Below are positions 31,646-38,718 of a stretch of DNA of 39,625 bases, piece after piece. The DNA lies in assembly GCA_009841435.1 (NCBI GenBank), contig VXLW01000122.1, positions 1 to 39,625 of the forward strand, given 5' to 3'. Made by a program: the position numbers and the translations under genes. Positions within the stretch are counted from its first letter, which is position 1. Each line of letters begins with the position of its first letter. Source of the DNA: Dehalococcoidia bacterium. GTDB taxonomy: Bacteria; Chloroflexota; Dehalococcoidia; Tepidiformales; Tepidiformaceae. The notes under the pieces are model-generated. The model was not told the origin of the DNA and searched no databases. It worked only from the letters and a program-made list of their open reading frames with translations.

Positions 31646-31812
31646 CCGCAATCGGCACTAACTCTTCGTCGGCCAGGATGGCTAGCGTGAGCGTCACGCG
31701 GTTCCCACCGTCAATCGTCACGACCTCGAGAAGCAAGTCGAGCAACTCGCGGCGCTCCTCGCCGCTGAGGCCCGTAGAGGCCGTCTCTGCGCTTCCACTT
31801 CACGACGTTCTC
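31614..31812 (-). pseudogene. Possible serine-recombinase C-terminal scrap
   Basis: The minus strand reads GLSGEERRELLDLLLEVVTI, then DGGNRVTLTLAILADEELVP and stops at 31614. The 'EExxELLxLLLExVxIDxxGxVTxTLAI' rhythm resembles the C-terminal end of large serine recombinases. Upstream frame continuity is lost, so only a scrap is left. It meets the helicase fragment in a different frame near 31640, a recombination joint. The identification is tentative. Confidence 0.4.
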
Positions 31813-32030
31813 CAGCGTCACACGCCGTCCTCATGCTGTCTGCATTTCCTGCGAGCGTTGACCACGACGCCTTGTGTGTGGGATCGCCGTGGCGTCGGGC
31901 GCGGCGCTATCCCGCTTCCGAGGTCTTCGCTTTGCGTTGTGTCGCAATCGACATAGGATCAACGTGCGAGCGAGCATCAAGGTCGGGACCGCCCGGCCGG
32001 AACATCAGCTCGCATGAGCGAGGCAATGCA

Positions 32031-32156
32031 ATGACCGACACACCGAGAATGAGCAGCAAAGGCGGGAAGAGCGGCGGCGGCCGGCCGCCCAACGCGCCGA
32101 GCACGACTGGCAAGCCCTCCGGCGGCGGACGAGGCAACAACCCGCCGAAGCGCTAG
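32031..32156 (+). CDS. Small Gly/Lys/Pro-rich protein
   Basis: 41 residues: MTDTPRMSSKGGKSGGG, then RPPNAPSTTGKPSGGGRGNN and a basic end. ATG 32031 follows GAGCGAGG. The composition suggests a disordered basic peptide. It may be real, as it has a start signal and a coherent composition. No family or function is known. Confidence 0.35.
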   Translation: MTDTPRMSSKGGKSGGGRPPNAPSTTGKPSGGGRGNNPPKR

Positions 32157-32530
32157 CGACTCGACCGGCTGATTCCGCGCACATGCCCTCCTGTGGCGCC
32201 GGTGCGCAGGTCACGTACTAGCGCAACAACTGCCGCTACGTGTTTGTACTCGACGCTTCCTTCCAACTGGGCAACACCAAACTTCGCGAATCAGGTATTG
32301 GGCGGGATGAGCGCCAAGACGCTCCGCCAACGGATCAATCCGGGGTCTGGAACTGGAGGATGGCCACTCGCCGTGGACTTGCCCCTCCAATCCAGTTGGG
32401 ATGACGCCTGAGACCTCTTCCCTGTCGGAAGAGATTTGGCCCAGGGCTGTCCCATAAGGCGCACAACCGTTCAGAAGACCTACAGCGCCAAGGTGAAGGT
32501 CAAGATGAAAGTTCTCGATTTCGTATAGCT
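32157..32530. other. Junction DNA next to tRNA-Glu, with one hairpin
   Basis: No gene is supported. CTCTTCC at 32415-32421 pairs with GGAAGAG at 32427-32433 followed by ATTT, a terminator-like hairpin. A final plus frame reads RTTVQKTYSAKVKVKMKVLD then a stop just before the tRNA, probably a fragment. If the island entered at the tRNA 3' end, its border lies at 32530. Confidence 0.4.
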
Positions 32531-32607
32531 TGGTAGCGCGTGCGGGATTCGAACCCGCGATCTCCGCCTTGAAAGGGCGGTGTCCTAGGCCTCTAGACGA
32601 ACGCGCC
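32531..32607 (-). tRNA. tRNA-Glu (UUC)
   Basis: On the minus strand the sequence folds as a cloverleaf: acceptor GGCGCGT with ACGCGCT (a G-U at position 1-72), T-arm GCGGGTTCGAATCCCGC and anticodon stem CCGCC/GGCGG around CTTTCAA, giving anticodon TTC. The 3' CCA is encoded (32531-32533). The 3' end points to the defence island, which is the usual orientation for integration into a tRNA gene. Confidence 0.93.
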
Positions 32608-32660
32608 TACCGGACTAGCAGTATAGCGCCGGGTGCGCTTTCGTCGGTTTGAGGAGGGCT

Positions 32661-33029
32661 TCAGGCGAGGCGGTTGCCGCTGCGGTAGCGGTCCGGGTCG
32701 TCACGACGGTCCTCGCGCTCCCGCGCCCAGCGGGCGTTGCGCTGACGCATCACCTTCAACACCGTCTGGATGAGGGGGCCGCGCTCCTTCCAGACGTCTG
32801 CCGCCAGCGCCTTGGCGGTGGCGAGCTCCTCCGGGTCGTGCACGTAGGCGTTGTCGGGCTCTATGACCTCAACCGGACAGGCGTCGACGCAGAGGTTGCA
32901 GTCGATGCAGCCGGAGGGCTCGATCGTGTGCTGGAGGTCGGGCGTGTCGTAGTAGCGGATGGTGTCCGTTGGGCAGACGTGGCGGCAGTTCCCGCAGTTG
33001 ATGCAGCCGTCGATGATCTTGAGGGCCAT
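32661..33029 (-). CDS. Ferredoxin with two [4Fe-4S] motifs, second copy
   Basis: 122 residues. DGCINCGNCRHVCPTDTI and SGCIDCNLCVDACPVEVIEP are the two CxxCxxCxxxCP motifs that bind 4Fe-4S clusters, with YYDTPDLQHTIEP between them. A charged helical C-terminus (KALAADVWKERGPLIQTVLK) follows. It is the last gene of the diiron operon, 5 nt after the first ferredoxin. It is homologous to the ferredoxin at 33035-33382 in both cluster regions, indicating duplication. It probably donates electrons to the diiron proteins encoded upstream. Confidence 0.9.
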   Translation of the reverse strand: MALKIIDGCINCGNCRHVCPTDTIRYYDTPDLQHTIEPSGCIDCNLCVDACPVEVIEPDNAYVHDPEELATAKALAADVWKERGPLIQTVLKVMRQRNARWAREREDRRDDPDRYRSGNRLA

Positions 33030-33034
33030 GGCCG

Positions 33035-33382
33035 CTAGTCCTTGCGCGAGCCGCGGCGCGCCTTCTCGGGCATCACCGAGGGGCGGAACTTGGCGCGCGG
33101 AGCGAGCTCTCTCAGCAGCTCGTCCTGGTTTCGCTTGCGCGCCCACTCGCGGGCCTTGGCGAGCGCCTGCTCCAGGGCCTCGCCGCTGAGGACGTTGGTG
33201 TCGTCGTAGGCGATGCAGTCGACCGGGCAGACGGGCACGCAGGCGTTGCAGTCGATGCACTCCTCGGCATAGATGGTGTGCATGAAGTCGTCGGTATCGA
33301 AGTAGTGAATCGTCTCGGTGGGGCACACGCGGCGGCAGTAGCCACAGTTGATGCAGAGCGCCTTGTCGATGACGTAGGTCAC
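33035..33382 (-). CDS. Ferredoxin with two [4Fe-4S] motifs, first copy
   Basis: 115 residues. KALCINCGYCRRVCPTETI and EECIDCNACVPVCPVDCIAY carry two complete CxxCxxCxxxCP sets. The linker YFDTDDFMHTIYA matches the neighbour's YYDTPDLQHTI. The C-terminus is basic (AREWARKRNQDELL). GTG 33382 overlaps the stop of the ferritin-like gene by 4 nt, coupling it to the diiron gene upstream. Two adjacent, differing ferredoxins suggest distinct electron donors or a relay for the oxygenase (inference). Confidence 0.9.
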   Translation of the reverse strand: MTYVIDKALCINCGYCRRVCPTETIHYFDTDDFMHTIYAEECIDCNACVPVCPVDCIAYDDTNVLSGEALEQALAKAREWARKRNQDELLRELAPRAKFRPSVMPEKARRGSRKD

Positions 33383-34008
33383 TCGTCGTCGTCGCTCCCG
33401 CGGATACCGATGACGCCCCCGGCCTCGGTCAGCATCTCCTCGAGATGCATCCGCCACTCGTTCGCGTGGCGGCGCTTCTTCGGGGTATCGGCGAGTTCCT
33501 CGATCTGCGCGCGGCCCCACTGGATGTGCTCCTCCTCGTCGATGAGGATGAACTTGAGGATGCGCACGGTGGGGGAATCGACCACCTGGTCGGTGGCGCG
33601 CATGTGATAGAGGTAGTGCGTCGCGAGGTGGGGCTTGAGGACGCCGAAGATTCCCATCACGCGCAGGATCGGGTCGTCCTGATCCTGGATTTCCTCCATG
33701 AAGGCGCGGAACTCCTCGTTGGGCGGGTCCATCTTCGGGGAGGTCATGAGGGGATACGGACCCTCGGCGCCTTCCGTCATGCGCAGCTCGGGGAGGCGCT
33801 TGCCGAGCATGTCGGCGTGCTGTGCGTCCTGGTAGGCAATGGGGCCGAACTCGACCTTGTGGTGCACCTGGGGCTGAGTGGCGATCCACTGCAGGAGGGC
33901 GCGCATCATCTCCACTTCCGCATAGCGGTAGTGCATCAGGCGGCGCGCGCATTCGTCCACGGAAAACGCCCCGCCCAGCTTGCGCTGGGGATACCACAGT
34001 TCGACCAT
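33379..34008 (-). CDS. Ferritin-like diiron protein
   Basis: 209 residues. Diiron ligand helices are visible: YAEVEMMRALLQWIATQP (Glu ligand), FGPIAYQDAQHADMLGKRLP (DxxH in place of ExxH), then a later pair FILIDEEEHIQWGRAQIEEL (ExxH). The length and layout fit a ferritin-like subunit related to PaaA/PaaC (PF05138-type). The C-terminus is acidic (GSDDDE). ATG 34008 has no strong Shine-Dalgarno site. In the operon it follows a small Cys protein and precedes two ferredoxins; it may be a second oxygenase component or a metal-loading partner. Confidence 0.75.
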   Translation of the reverse strand: MVELWYPQRKLGGAFSVDECARRLMHYRYAEVEMMRALLQWIATQPQVHHKVEFGPIAYQDAQHADMLGKRLPELRMTEGAEGPYPLMTSPKMDPPNEEFRAFMEEIQDQDDPILRVMGIFGVLKPHLATHYLYHMRATDQVVDSPTVRILKFILIDEEEHIQWGRAQIEELADTPKKRRHANEWRMHLEEMLTEAGGVIGIRGSDDDE

Positions 34009-34045
34009 CGATGACTCGCTTCCCGGCCCTGGGGCCTGGGGTTTC

Positions 34046-34291
34046 CTACTTCAGCTCTTCGCGGGGGGTGAAGTAGAGGGCGCCCGACTCGCAGAGCTGG
34101 CACTGGCTCCACTCACCGCCGGCGAAAACCTCGGCGACCTCTTCCTCGGAGTCCCACATCGTGATCTGCTCGTCCTCGAAGGTGGAGACGTGGCAGTCGG
34201 GCTTTTCGCAGACGAGGTCGTGGACGAGCATGGTGGCGGAGTCGCCGCAGTAGCGCTTGAAGTTGAAGGGCGGGCGCCAGCGTTTCGCCAT
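34046..34291 (-). CDS. Small Cys-containing protein of the diiron operon
   Basis: 81 residues: FNFKRYCGDSATMLVHDLVC then EKPDCHVSTFEDEQ and WSQCQLCESGALYF. The C(x)C-type pairs (KPDCH and CQLC) suggest a metal-binding or Rieske-free accessory protein. No family recognised. It lies between the second PaaA-like gene and the ferritin-like gene, with short gaps on each side, so it is co-transcribed. An assembly, coupling or electron-transfer role would fit, by position only. Confidence 0.7.
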   Translation of the reverse strand: MAKRWRPPFNFKRYCGDSATMLVHDLVCEKPDCHVSTFEDEQITMWDSEEEVAEVFAGGEWSQCQLCESGALYFTPREELK

Positions 34292-34314
34292 CGTCTCTCC
34301 CCGGGCGGCCGCGC

Positions 34315-35049
34315 CTAGAGGGCGAAGTCCTCGGGCGGGAGCACCTCGTCGCCGGTGTTGAGGGCCATCACGAGCTCCTCAAAGGCCTGCTGCGCCTCCA
34401 TCGCCTCGCGGCGCTTGGCGGCGTCGCCCTCCGTGAGCCGGGGCACCCAGTAGTTCCCGACCTCGACGTGCATGACCTCGTCGGCGTGGTTGAAGTCGAA
34501 GGCGGTTTCCCACTGCTTGTCGCCGATGTTGCGGCCCATGTCGATGAGAGAGGTGAAGAGGTTCATGGCCATGCCCTCGCCGCCGCGATGGACGGCGGCC
34601 ATGCTGTTCACCATGTTCTGCTCGCCGGTCTGGGAGACGCTGCCGTCGTCGGCGCGGTAGCCGTCGGCGAAGTCGCCGAGGGTGACGCCGTGCTCGGGCA
34701 TCTTCGCCAGCACGATCTCGGCGTGACGGCACTCGTCCCAGGTGAGGCGCGCGTTCACAAGCGCCAGCTCCCAGGGGAGATCCTCGCCATCCCCGTCCTT
34801 CGTGGCCATCACGTAGCGCCGCGAAAACGCCTCGGCGCCCCCGATCTCGCCGTTGTACATCGCGTGCAGCAGGACCCTCCGCGACATCTTCTCGGGATCG
34901 CGCAGGAGGATGGAGGCGAGGTCGATGCCGTTCTCGCGCCAGTTCTCCCGCTTGTCCACGGGAAGGTAGCGGTGCGGTGGGTCACGCCGGTGGTCGCCGG
35001 CGTTCAGGGGACGGTAGAAGGGTCGCTCGGTGGATTCGGTGGCGGACAT
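34315..35049 (-). CDS. PaaA-like diiron oxygenase subunit, paralogue 2
   Basis: 244 residues. It shares its whole length with the next gene: RYLPVDKRENWRENGIDLAS, LHAMYNGEIGGAEAFSRRYV, LVNARLTWDECRHAEIVL with the ExxH ligand motif, HRGGEGMAMNLFTSLIDMGR (Glu ligand), and FDFNHADEVMHVEVGNYWVP with the second ExxH motif. All diiron ligands of the PaaA/PaaC-type ferritin-like fold are present. PaaA epoxidises phenylacetyl-CoA; a relation is seen but the substrate is unknown. ATG 35049 with ATGGACTCTCCTC upstream is clear. Two different copies side by side suggest a heterodimer. Confidence 0.85.
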   Translation of the reverse strand: MSATESTERPFYRPLNAGDHRRDPPHRYLPVDKRENWRENGIDLASILLRDPEKMSRRVLLHAMYNGEIGGAEAFSRRYVMATKDGDGEDLPWELALVNARLTWDECRHAEIVLAKMPEHGVTLGDFADGYRADDGSVSQTGEQNMVNSMAAVHRGGEGMAMNLFTSLIDMGRNIGDKQWETAFDFNHADEVMHVEVGNYWVPRLTEGDAAKRREAMEAQQAFEELVMALNTGDEVLPPEDFAL

Positions 35050-35119
35050 GGACTCTCCTCCCCGCTTGCGTGGGCTGCTCTGGCTGCGCGGCGCTCCCTC
35101 GCGCCAATTGCAAGCGCTC

Positions 35120-35869
35120 CTAGAGCGCGAATTCCTTCGGCGCGACGACCTCGTCGCCGGTGTTGAGGGCCATGATGAGCTCCTCGAACGCCTGCTGGGC
35201 CTGCATCGCCTCGCGGCGCTTGCCATCGTTGCCCTCCGTGAGCCGCGGCACCCAGTAGTTCCCGACCTCGACGTGCATGACCTCATCCGCGTGGTTGAAG
35301 TCGAACGCCGTCTCCCAGTCGGGGTCGCCGATGTTGCGGCCCATGTCGATGAGGGCGGTGAAGAGGTTCATGGCCAGGCCCTCGCCGCCGCGATGCACCG
35401 AGGCCATGCTGTTGATCATGTCGAGGGCGGCGCCGGGGTTGGAGTTGCCGCTCGAGCTGCTGAGGCTCTCGCCGGCCATGTAGCCATCGACGAAGTCGCC
35501 CAGCGTGCAGCCGTTCTTGGCCATCTGCTCGAGGACGATCTCGGTGTGGCGGCACTCGTCCCAGGTCAGCCGCGCGTTGACGAGCGCGAGCTCCCAGGGG
35601 AGTTGGTCAACGCCCTCCTTCGTGGCGAGAACGTAGCGGCGGCCGAAGGCCTCCGACCCGCCGATTTCGCCGCCGTACATGGAGTGCAGGAGCACCTTCA
35701 CGGGCAGCTTCTCGGGGTCGCGCAGGAGGATGGAGGGCATATCGATACCCTGCTCGCGCCAGTTCGAGCGCTCGCTCACGGGCAGGTAGCGGTGGGGCGG
35801 ATCGCGCCGGATCTGGTCGGGCGCGGGATCCTTGTAGAAGGGTCGCTCCGTTGTCGCTTCTGCGGTCAT
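35120..35869 (-). CDS. PaaA-like diiron oxygenase subunit, paralogue 1
   Basis: 249 residues. RYLPVSERSNWREQGIDMPS, LHSMYGGEIGGSEAFGRRYV, LVNARLTWDECRHTEIVLEQ, HRGGEGLAMNLFTALIDMGR and FDFNHADEVMHVEVGNYWVP show the same complete set of diiron ligands as the downstream paralogue. A Ser/Asn-rich insertion (SLSSSSGNSNPG) distinguishes it. Substrate is unknown; the PaaA relation suggests an oxygenase or epoxidase acting on a thioester or aromatic substrate. AGGAGG lies 6 nt before ATG 35869, with a TATCAT -10-like box upstream. Upstream is the SnoaL-like gene, downstream the second paralogue, small Cys protein, ferritin-like protein and ferredoxins. Confidence 0.87.
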   Translation of the reverse strand: MTAEATTERPFYKDPAPDQIRRDPPHRYLPVSERSNWREQGIDMPSILLRDPEKLPVKVLLHSMYGGEIGGSEAFGRRYVLATKEGVDQLPWELALVNARLTWDECRHTEIVLEQMAKNGCTLGDFVDGYMAGESLSSSSGNSNPGAALDMINSMASVHRGGEGLAMNLFTALIDMGRNIGDPDWETAFDFNHADEVMHVEVGNYWVPRLTEGNDGKRREAMQAQQAFEELIMALNTGDEVVAPKEFAL

Positions 35870-35917
35870 GGTCGCCTCCTGGATTCCCTGAAGACCCACA
35901 TGGGGCCATTCTCGGGA

Positions 35918-35923
35918 ATGATA
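35918..35923 (-). promoter_or_regulatory. Candidate -10 box of the diiron operon
   Basis: The minus strand reads TATCAT 49 nt upstream of ATG 35869, beyond a clear AGGAGG site. It lies between the SnoaL stop and the PaaA-like start. No -35 consensus is present, so the operon could also be read from the SnoaL promoter. Confidence 0.3.
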
Positions 35924-35943
35924 GCGTCTCGCGGGCCCGCTGG

Positions 35944-36501
35944 TTAGCCCACGACCTCGCGCAGGCGGTAGATGAGGTCGCTGCGATCGCCGCGCCCAAC
36001 CTGGGTGAAATTGGCCGACATCGCGGCGTTGTCGTCCAGCACGGGGTCGATGCGGCTCCAGGAGTGAACGACGGTGCGGTGAAGGATCAGCCAGGGCCCG
36101 CCGTCGCGGCGTTCGAACACGTCGACGTAGCGGCCGCCCCAGGTGAAGTCCGTGGCGACGCCGTCATCCCCGCCGGGGATGCGGTGGTAGGCCACGTGGT
36201 AGGTCTCGGAGTAGGCGCGGTCGCCGTCGACCTCGATGTGGGAGTTGCCGAGGAAGTGCTCGGTGCAGGTGAGGTTCGAGAGCCCGACCATGACGTGCTC
36301 GGCGAACTCGAACGCGTTGCCCTTGAAGGTGCCGTGGTCGTCGTAGGCGTCGGCGTGGTAGGCGGACTTCACGAGGTCGGGATCGAGGAGGTCGATGCCG
36401 CGCGAGTAGCGCATCAGGGCATCGCGGATCTCCTGCTTGGCGAGCAGCTCGTCGATCGCGGCCTCGCGGTTGGTCTGGGTTCGGGGTTCGGTTGCCGTCA
36501 T
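35944..36501 (-). CDS. SnoaL-like (NTF2-fold) protein
   Basis: 185 residues. Typical SnoaL_4 layout: KQEIRDALMRYSRGIDLLDP, YHADAYDDHGTFKGNAFEFA, TCTEHFLGNSHIEVDGDRAY, SETYHVAYHRIPGGDDG, RYVDVFERRDGGPWLILHRT. The fold hosts small-molecule isomerases, dehydratases and the beta subunits of aromatic dioxygenases. Being just upstream of a diiron operon, it could process the oxygenase substrate or product, or serve as its small subunit (inference). ATG 36501 follows GGAGG and a TAGAAT box. The N-terminus is extended by a short polar segment (MTATEPRTQTNREA). Confidence 0.85.
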   Translation of the reverse strand: MTATEPRTQTNREAAIDELLAKQEIRDALMRYSRGIDLLDPDLVKSAYHADAYDDHGTFKGNAFEFAEHVMVGLSNLTCTEHFLGNSHIEVDGDRAYSETYHVAYHRIPGGDDGVATDFTWGGRYVDVFERRDGGPWLILHRTVVHSWSRIDPVLDDNAAMSANFTQVGRGDRSDLIYRLREVVG

Positions 36502-36533
36502 CGCTGGCCTCCGCGCGCAGCAGGCGCGACGGC

Positions 36534-36539
36534 ATTCTA
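36534..36539 (-). promoter_or_regulatory. Candidate -10 box before the SnoaL-like gene
   Basis: The minus strand reads TAGAAT 33 nt upstream of ATG 36501, with GGAGG between them. The same hexamer serves other starts in the window. Confidence 0.35.
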
Positions 36540-36593
36540 GCCGGTGCCCGGCCCCGCCATCGGCGGCAGCGCGGGAGGCGTATCCTTCCGGCC

Positions 36594-37721
36594 ATGCCCG
36601 CGACGAACGCGCCAGAGACCGCAGGACGCATGGCAGACGCCGCACGCGACTTCCTCGCGTCGCTCAATACCGAGCAGCGGGAACGGGCCGTGCGACCGCT
36701 CCTGGATGACGAGGAGCGCCGCCACTGGAACTACGCGCCGATGAAGCGCGAGGGCCTGCCGCTGCTGGCGATGACGCCGGGACAGCAGCAGGCGGCGAAC
36801 CGGCTGGCGGCGACAGGCCTGAGCCGTTCGGGGTACGTGACGGCCGCGGTCATCATGGGGCTGGAGAACATCCTCGACGCGGTGGAGGCGTGGAGCGGCG
36901 GGCGCATAGGGGTGGATGTGGGGTCCGAGCGCTGGCGCGACCCGCAGCTTTATTTCGTGACCATCTTCGGAGACCCGGACGAGGAGACGTGGGGCTGGCG
37001 CTTCGAGGGGCACCATGTCTCGATTCACTACACGATCGAGGGGGGCAGCATCATCGCCCCCAACCCGACCTTCCTCGGGGCGAACCCCGCGGAAGCGCCC
37101 TTCGGCGGCGAGGGCCGGCTGCGACCGCTCGCCGCCGAGGAGGACCTGGCCCGCGAGCTGCTGCACGCCCTCGACGGTGAGCAGCGGGAAGCCGCCCTCA
37201 TCTCGACGGCGGCCCCGCCCGACATCGTGCAGTCGAACCGGCCGCGGGTGGAAGACGGGGCGCTGCCGGTCCCGACACGGCGCCTGATGGGCCTGCCCGA
37301 CGACCCTGCCTGGGACGAACGCTGGCGGGCGGAGCGCTCGGGGCTCGGGTTCGGGCCCGAGCAGGAGGAGGCGGTGCGCTACTCCGTGACGCCGAGCGGT
37401 CTGGTGGCGGGAGCCCTGCGGGGTCCGCAGCGCGAGATGCTGGAGGAGTTGGTGGCGCTCTACGTCGACCGGCTGCCCGACGAGCTGGCGGAGAGCCAGC
37501 GGGAGGCGCTGGCGGGGGGCGCGCTCGCCGGCATGCACTTCGCCTGGGCAGGCGGGGCCGAGAAGGGGGAGCCGCACTACTACCGGCTCCAGGGGCCGCG
37601 CTTCCTCGTCGAATACGACTGCACGCAGAACGACGCCAACCACATCCATGCGGTCTGGCGCGACCCTGAGGGCGACTTCGGGGAAGATCTCCTCGCGCGG
37701 CACTACGGCGAGCACCACTGA
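36594..37721 (+). CDS. DUF3500 family protein
   Basis: 375 residues. AARDFLASLNTEQRERAV, WNYAPMKREGLPLLAMTPGQ, TAAVIMGLENILDAVEAWSG, PQLYFVTIFGDPDEETWGWR, FEGHHVSIHYTIEGGSIIAP, NPTFLGANPAE and, near the C-terminus, YYRLQGPRFLVEYDCTQNDA, NHIHAVWRDPEGDFGEDLLA match DUF3500 as I know it. The family has no established biochemical role; many members are annotated only as hypothetical. ATG 36594 is supported by family-like N-terminal length. TATCCT 7 nt upstream could mark a leaderless start. It is divergent from the SnoaL/diiron operon and followed 31 nt later by a ketopantoate-reductase-family gene. Confidence 0.85.
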   Translation: MPATNAPETAGRMADAARDFLASLNTEQRERAVRPLLDDEERRHWNYAPMKREGLPLLAMTPGQQQAANRLAATGLSRSGYVTAAVIMGLENILDAVEAWSGGRIGVDVGSERWRDPQLYFVTIFGDPDEETWGWRFEGHHVSIHYTIEGGSIIAPNPTFLGANPAEAPFGGEGRLRPLAAEEDLARELLHALDGEQREAALISTAAPPDIVQSNRPRVEDGALPVPTRRLMGLPDDPAWDERWRAERSGLGFGPEQEEAVRYSVTPSGLVAGALRGPQREMLEELVALYVDRLPDELAESQREALAGGALAGMHFAWAGGAEKGEPHYYRLQGPRFLVEYDCTQNDANHIHAVWRDPEGDFGEDLLARHYGEHH

Positions 37722-37752
37722 ACAACGCCGCCGCCAGCGGGGAGGCTTGAGC

Positions 37753-38718
37753 TTGCGCTACGTCATCTACGGCGCCGGGGCGATCGGCGGGGTCATCGGG
37801 GCCAGGCTGCACCTGACCGGCAATGACGTCGCCCTCATCGCCAGGGGCGCCCACCTGGAGGCGCTCCGCGAGAACGGGCTCACGTTCGTGAGCGCTGAGG
37901 GGACGGAAACGCTCCCGATCGCCGCGGCCGGGTCGCCCTCCGAGCTCGACCTGACGGAGGAGGATGTCGTCATCCTCGCGATGAAGTCGCAGGACACAGT
38001 GGCGGCCCTGGACGCGCTCTTCGCAAGCGCGCCCCCATCGGTCACGGTCGTCTCGGCGCAGAACGGGGTCGTGAACGAGCGCATGGCGCTGCGGCGCTTC
38101 CCCAACGTGTACGGCCAGCTCGTCATCCTGCCGGGGACGCACCTCGATCCGGGAACCGTCATCTCCAGCGCGAGCCCCGTCTACGGTGTCCTCGACCTCG
38201 GGCGTTACCCGGACGGTAGCGACGAGCGGGCGGAGGGAATCGCGAGCGACCTGACGGAGGCCGGCTTCAGCGCCGTCGCCTGCGACGACATCATGCCGTG
38301 GAAGTACGCCAAGCTGCTGCGGAACCTGGCGAACTCGACGCAGGCGATCCTGGGTCTCGAGGAGCGGGCCGAAGGCTTGATGGCGCGGGCGCACGAGGAG
38401 GCGTTGGCGTGTTTCGCCGCGGCCGGCATCGAGCTCGTGGGCGACGACGAGTTCCGTGAGCGCTTCGAGGTGCTGAACCGCATCTTCTCCGGGAGCCCGG
38501 CGGCGCGCGCCGGCAACTCCTCGTGGCAGAGCCTCACGCGCGGGTCGACGACCATCGAGGCCGCCTACCTGAACGGCGAGATCGCCCTGCTGGGACGGTT
38601 GCACGGCGTACCCACGCCGGTGAACGCGCTCCTGCAGGAAGTTGGAGCGGAGGTGGCGGCGTCGGGCAGGGGACCGGGGGCGTACGCGCTCGCGGATCTC
38701 GAAGCGCGGCTGGACTAG
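37753..38718 (+). CDS. Ketopantoate reductase family (PanE/ApbA) oxidoreductase
   Basis: 321 residues. RYVIYGAGAIGGVIGARLHL is the NADPH-binding GxGxxG motif, followed by ALIARGAHLEALRENGL, VVILAMKSQDTVAALDAL, VVSAQNGVVNERMALRRF and, in the C-terminal domain, WKYAKLLRNLANSTQAILGL, AGNSSWQSLTRGSTTIEAAY with the catalytic Lys and substrate Ser/Asn pattern of the family. PanE reduces 2-dehydropantoate to pantoate, but many paralogues work on other 2-oxo acids, so panE is not assigned. TTG 37753 is chosen for its 7-nt spacing from GGAGG; TTG 37747 is possible. Its stop overlaps the convergent serine hydrolase gene by 4 nt. Confidence 0.87.
   Translation: MRYVIYGAGAIGGVIGARLHLTGNDVALIARGAHLEALRENGLTFVSAEGTETLPIAAAGSPSELDLTEEDVVILAMKSQDTVAALDALFASAPPSVTVVSAQNGVVNERMALRRFPNVYGQLVILPGTHLDPGTVISSASPVYGVLDLGRYPDGSDERAEGIASDLTEAGFSAVACDDIMPWKYAKLLRNLANSTQAILGLEERAEGLMARAHEEALACFAAAGIELVGDDEFRERFEVLNRIFSGSPAARAGNSSWQSLTRGSTTIEAAYLNGEIALLGRLHGVPTPVNALLQEVGAEVAASGRGPGAYALADLEARLD

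Noticed and set aside
34046-34291. Rubredoxin or Rieske-type identity for the small Cys protein
   Set aside because: The Cys spacing does not match CxxC-CxxC rubredoxin or the CxH-CxxH Rieske pattern, so it is left as unknown.
35030-35947. 305-codon plus-strand frame opposite the first PaaA-like gene
   Set aside because: It is the reverse complement of a gene with complete diiron ligands, and has no motifs of its own.
37198-38604. 468-codon minus-strand frame opposite DUF3500 and the PanE-like gene
   Set aside because: It runs across two recognised genes and their boundary, with repetitive Arg/Ala/Ser composition.
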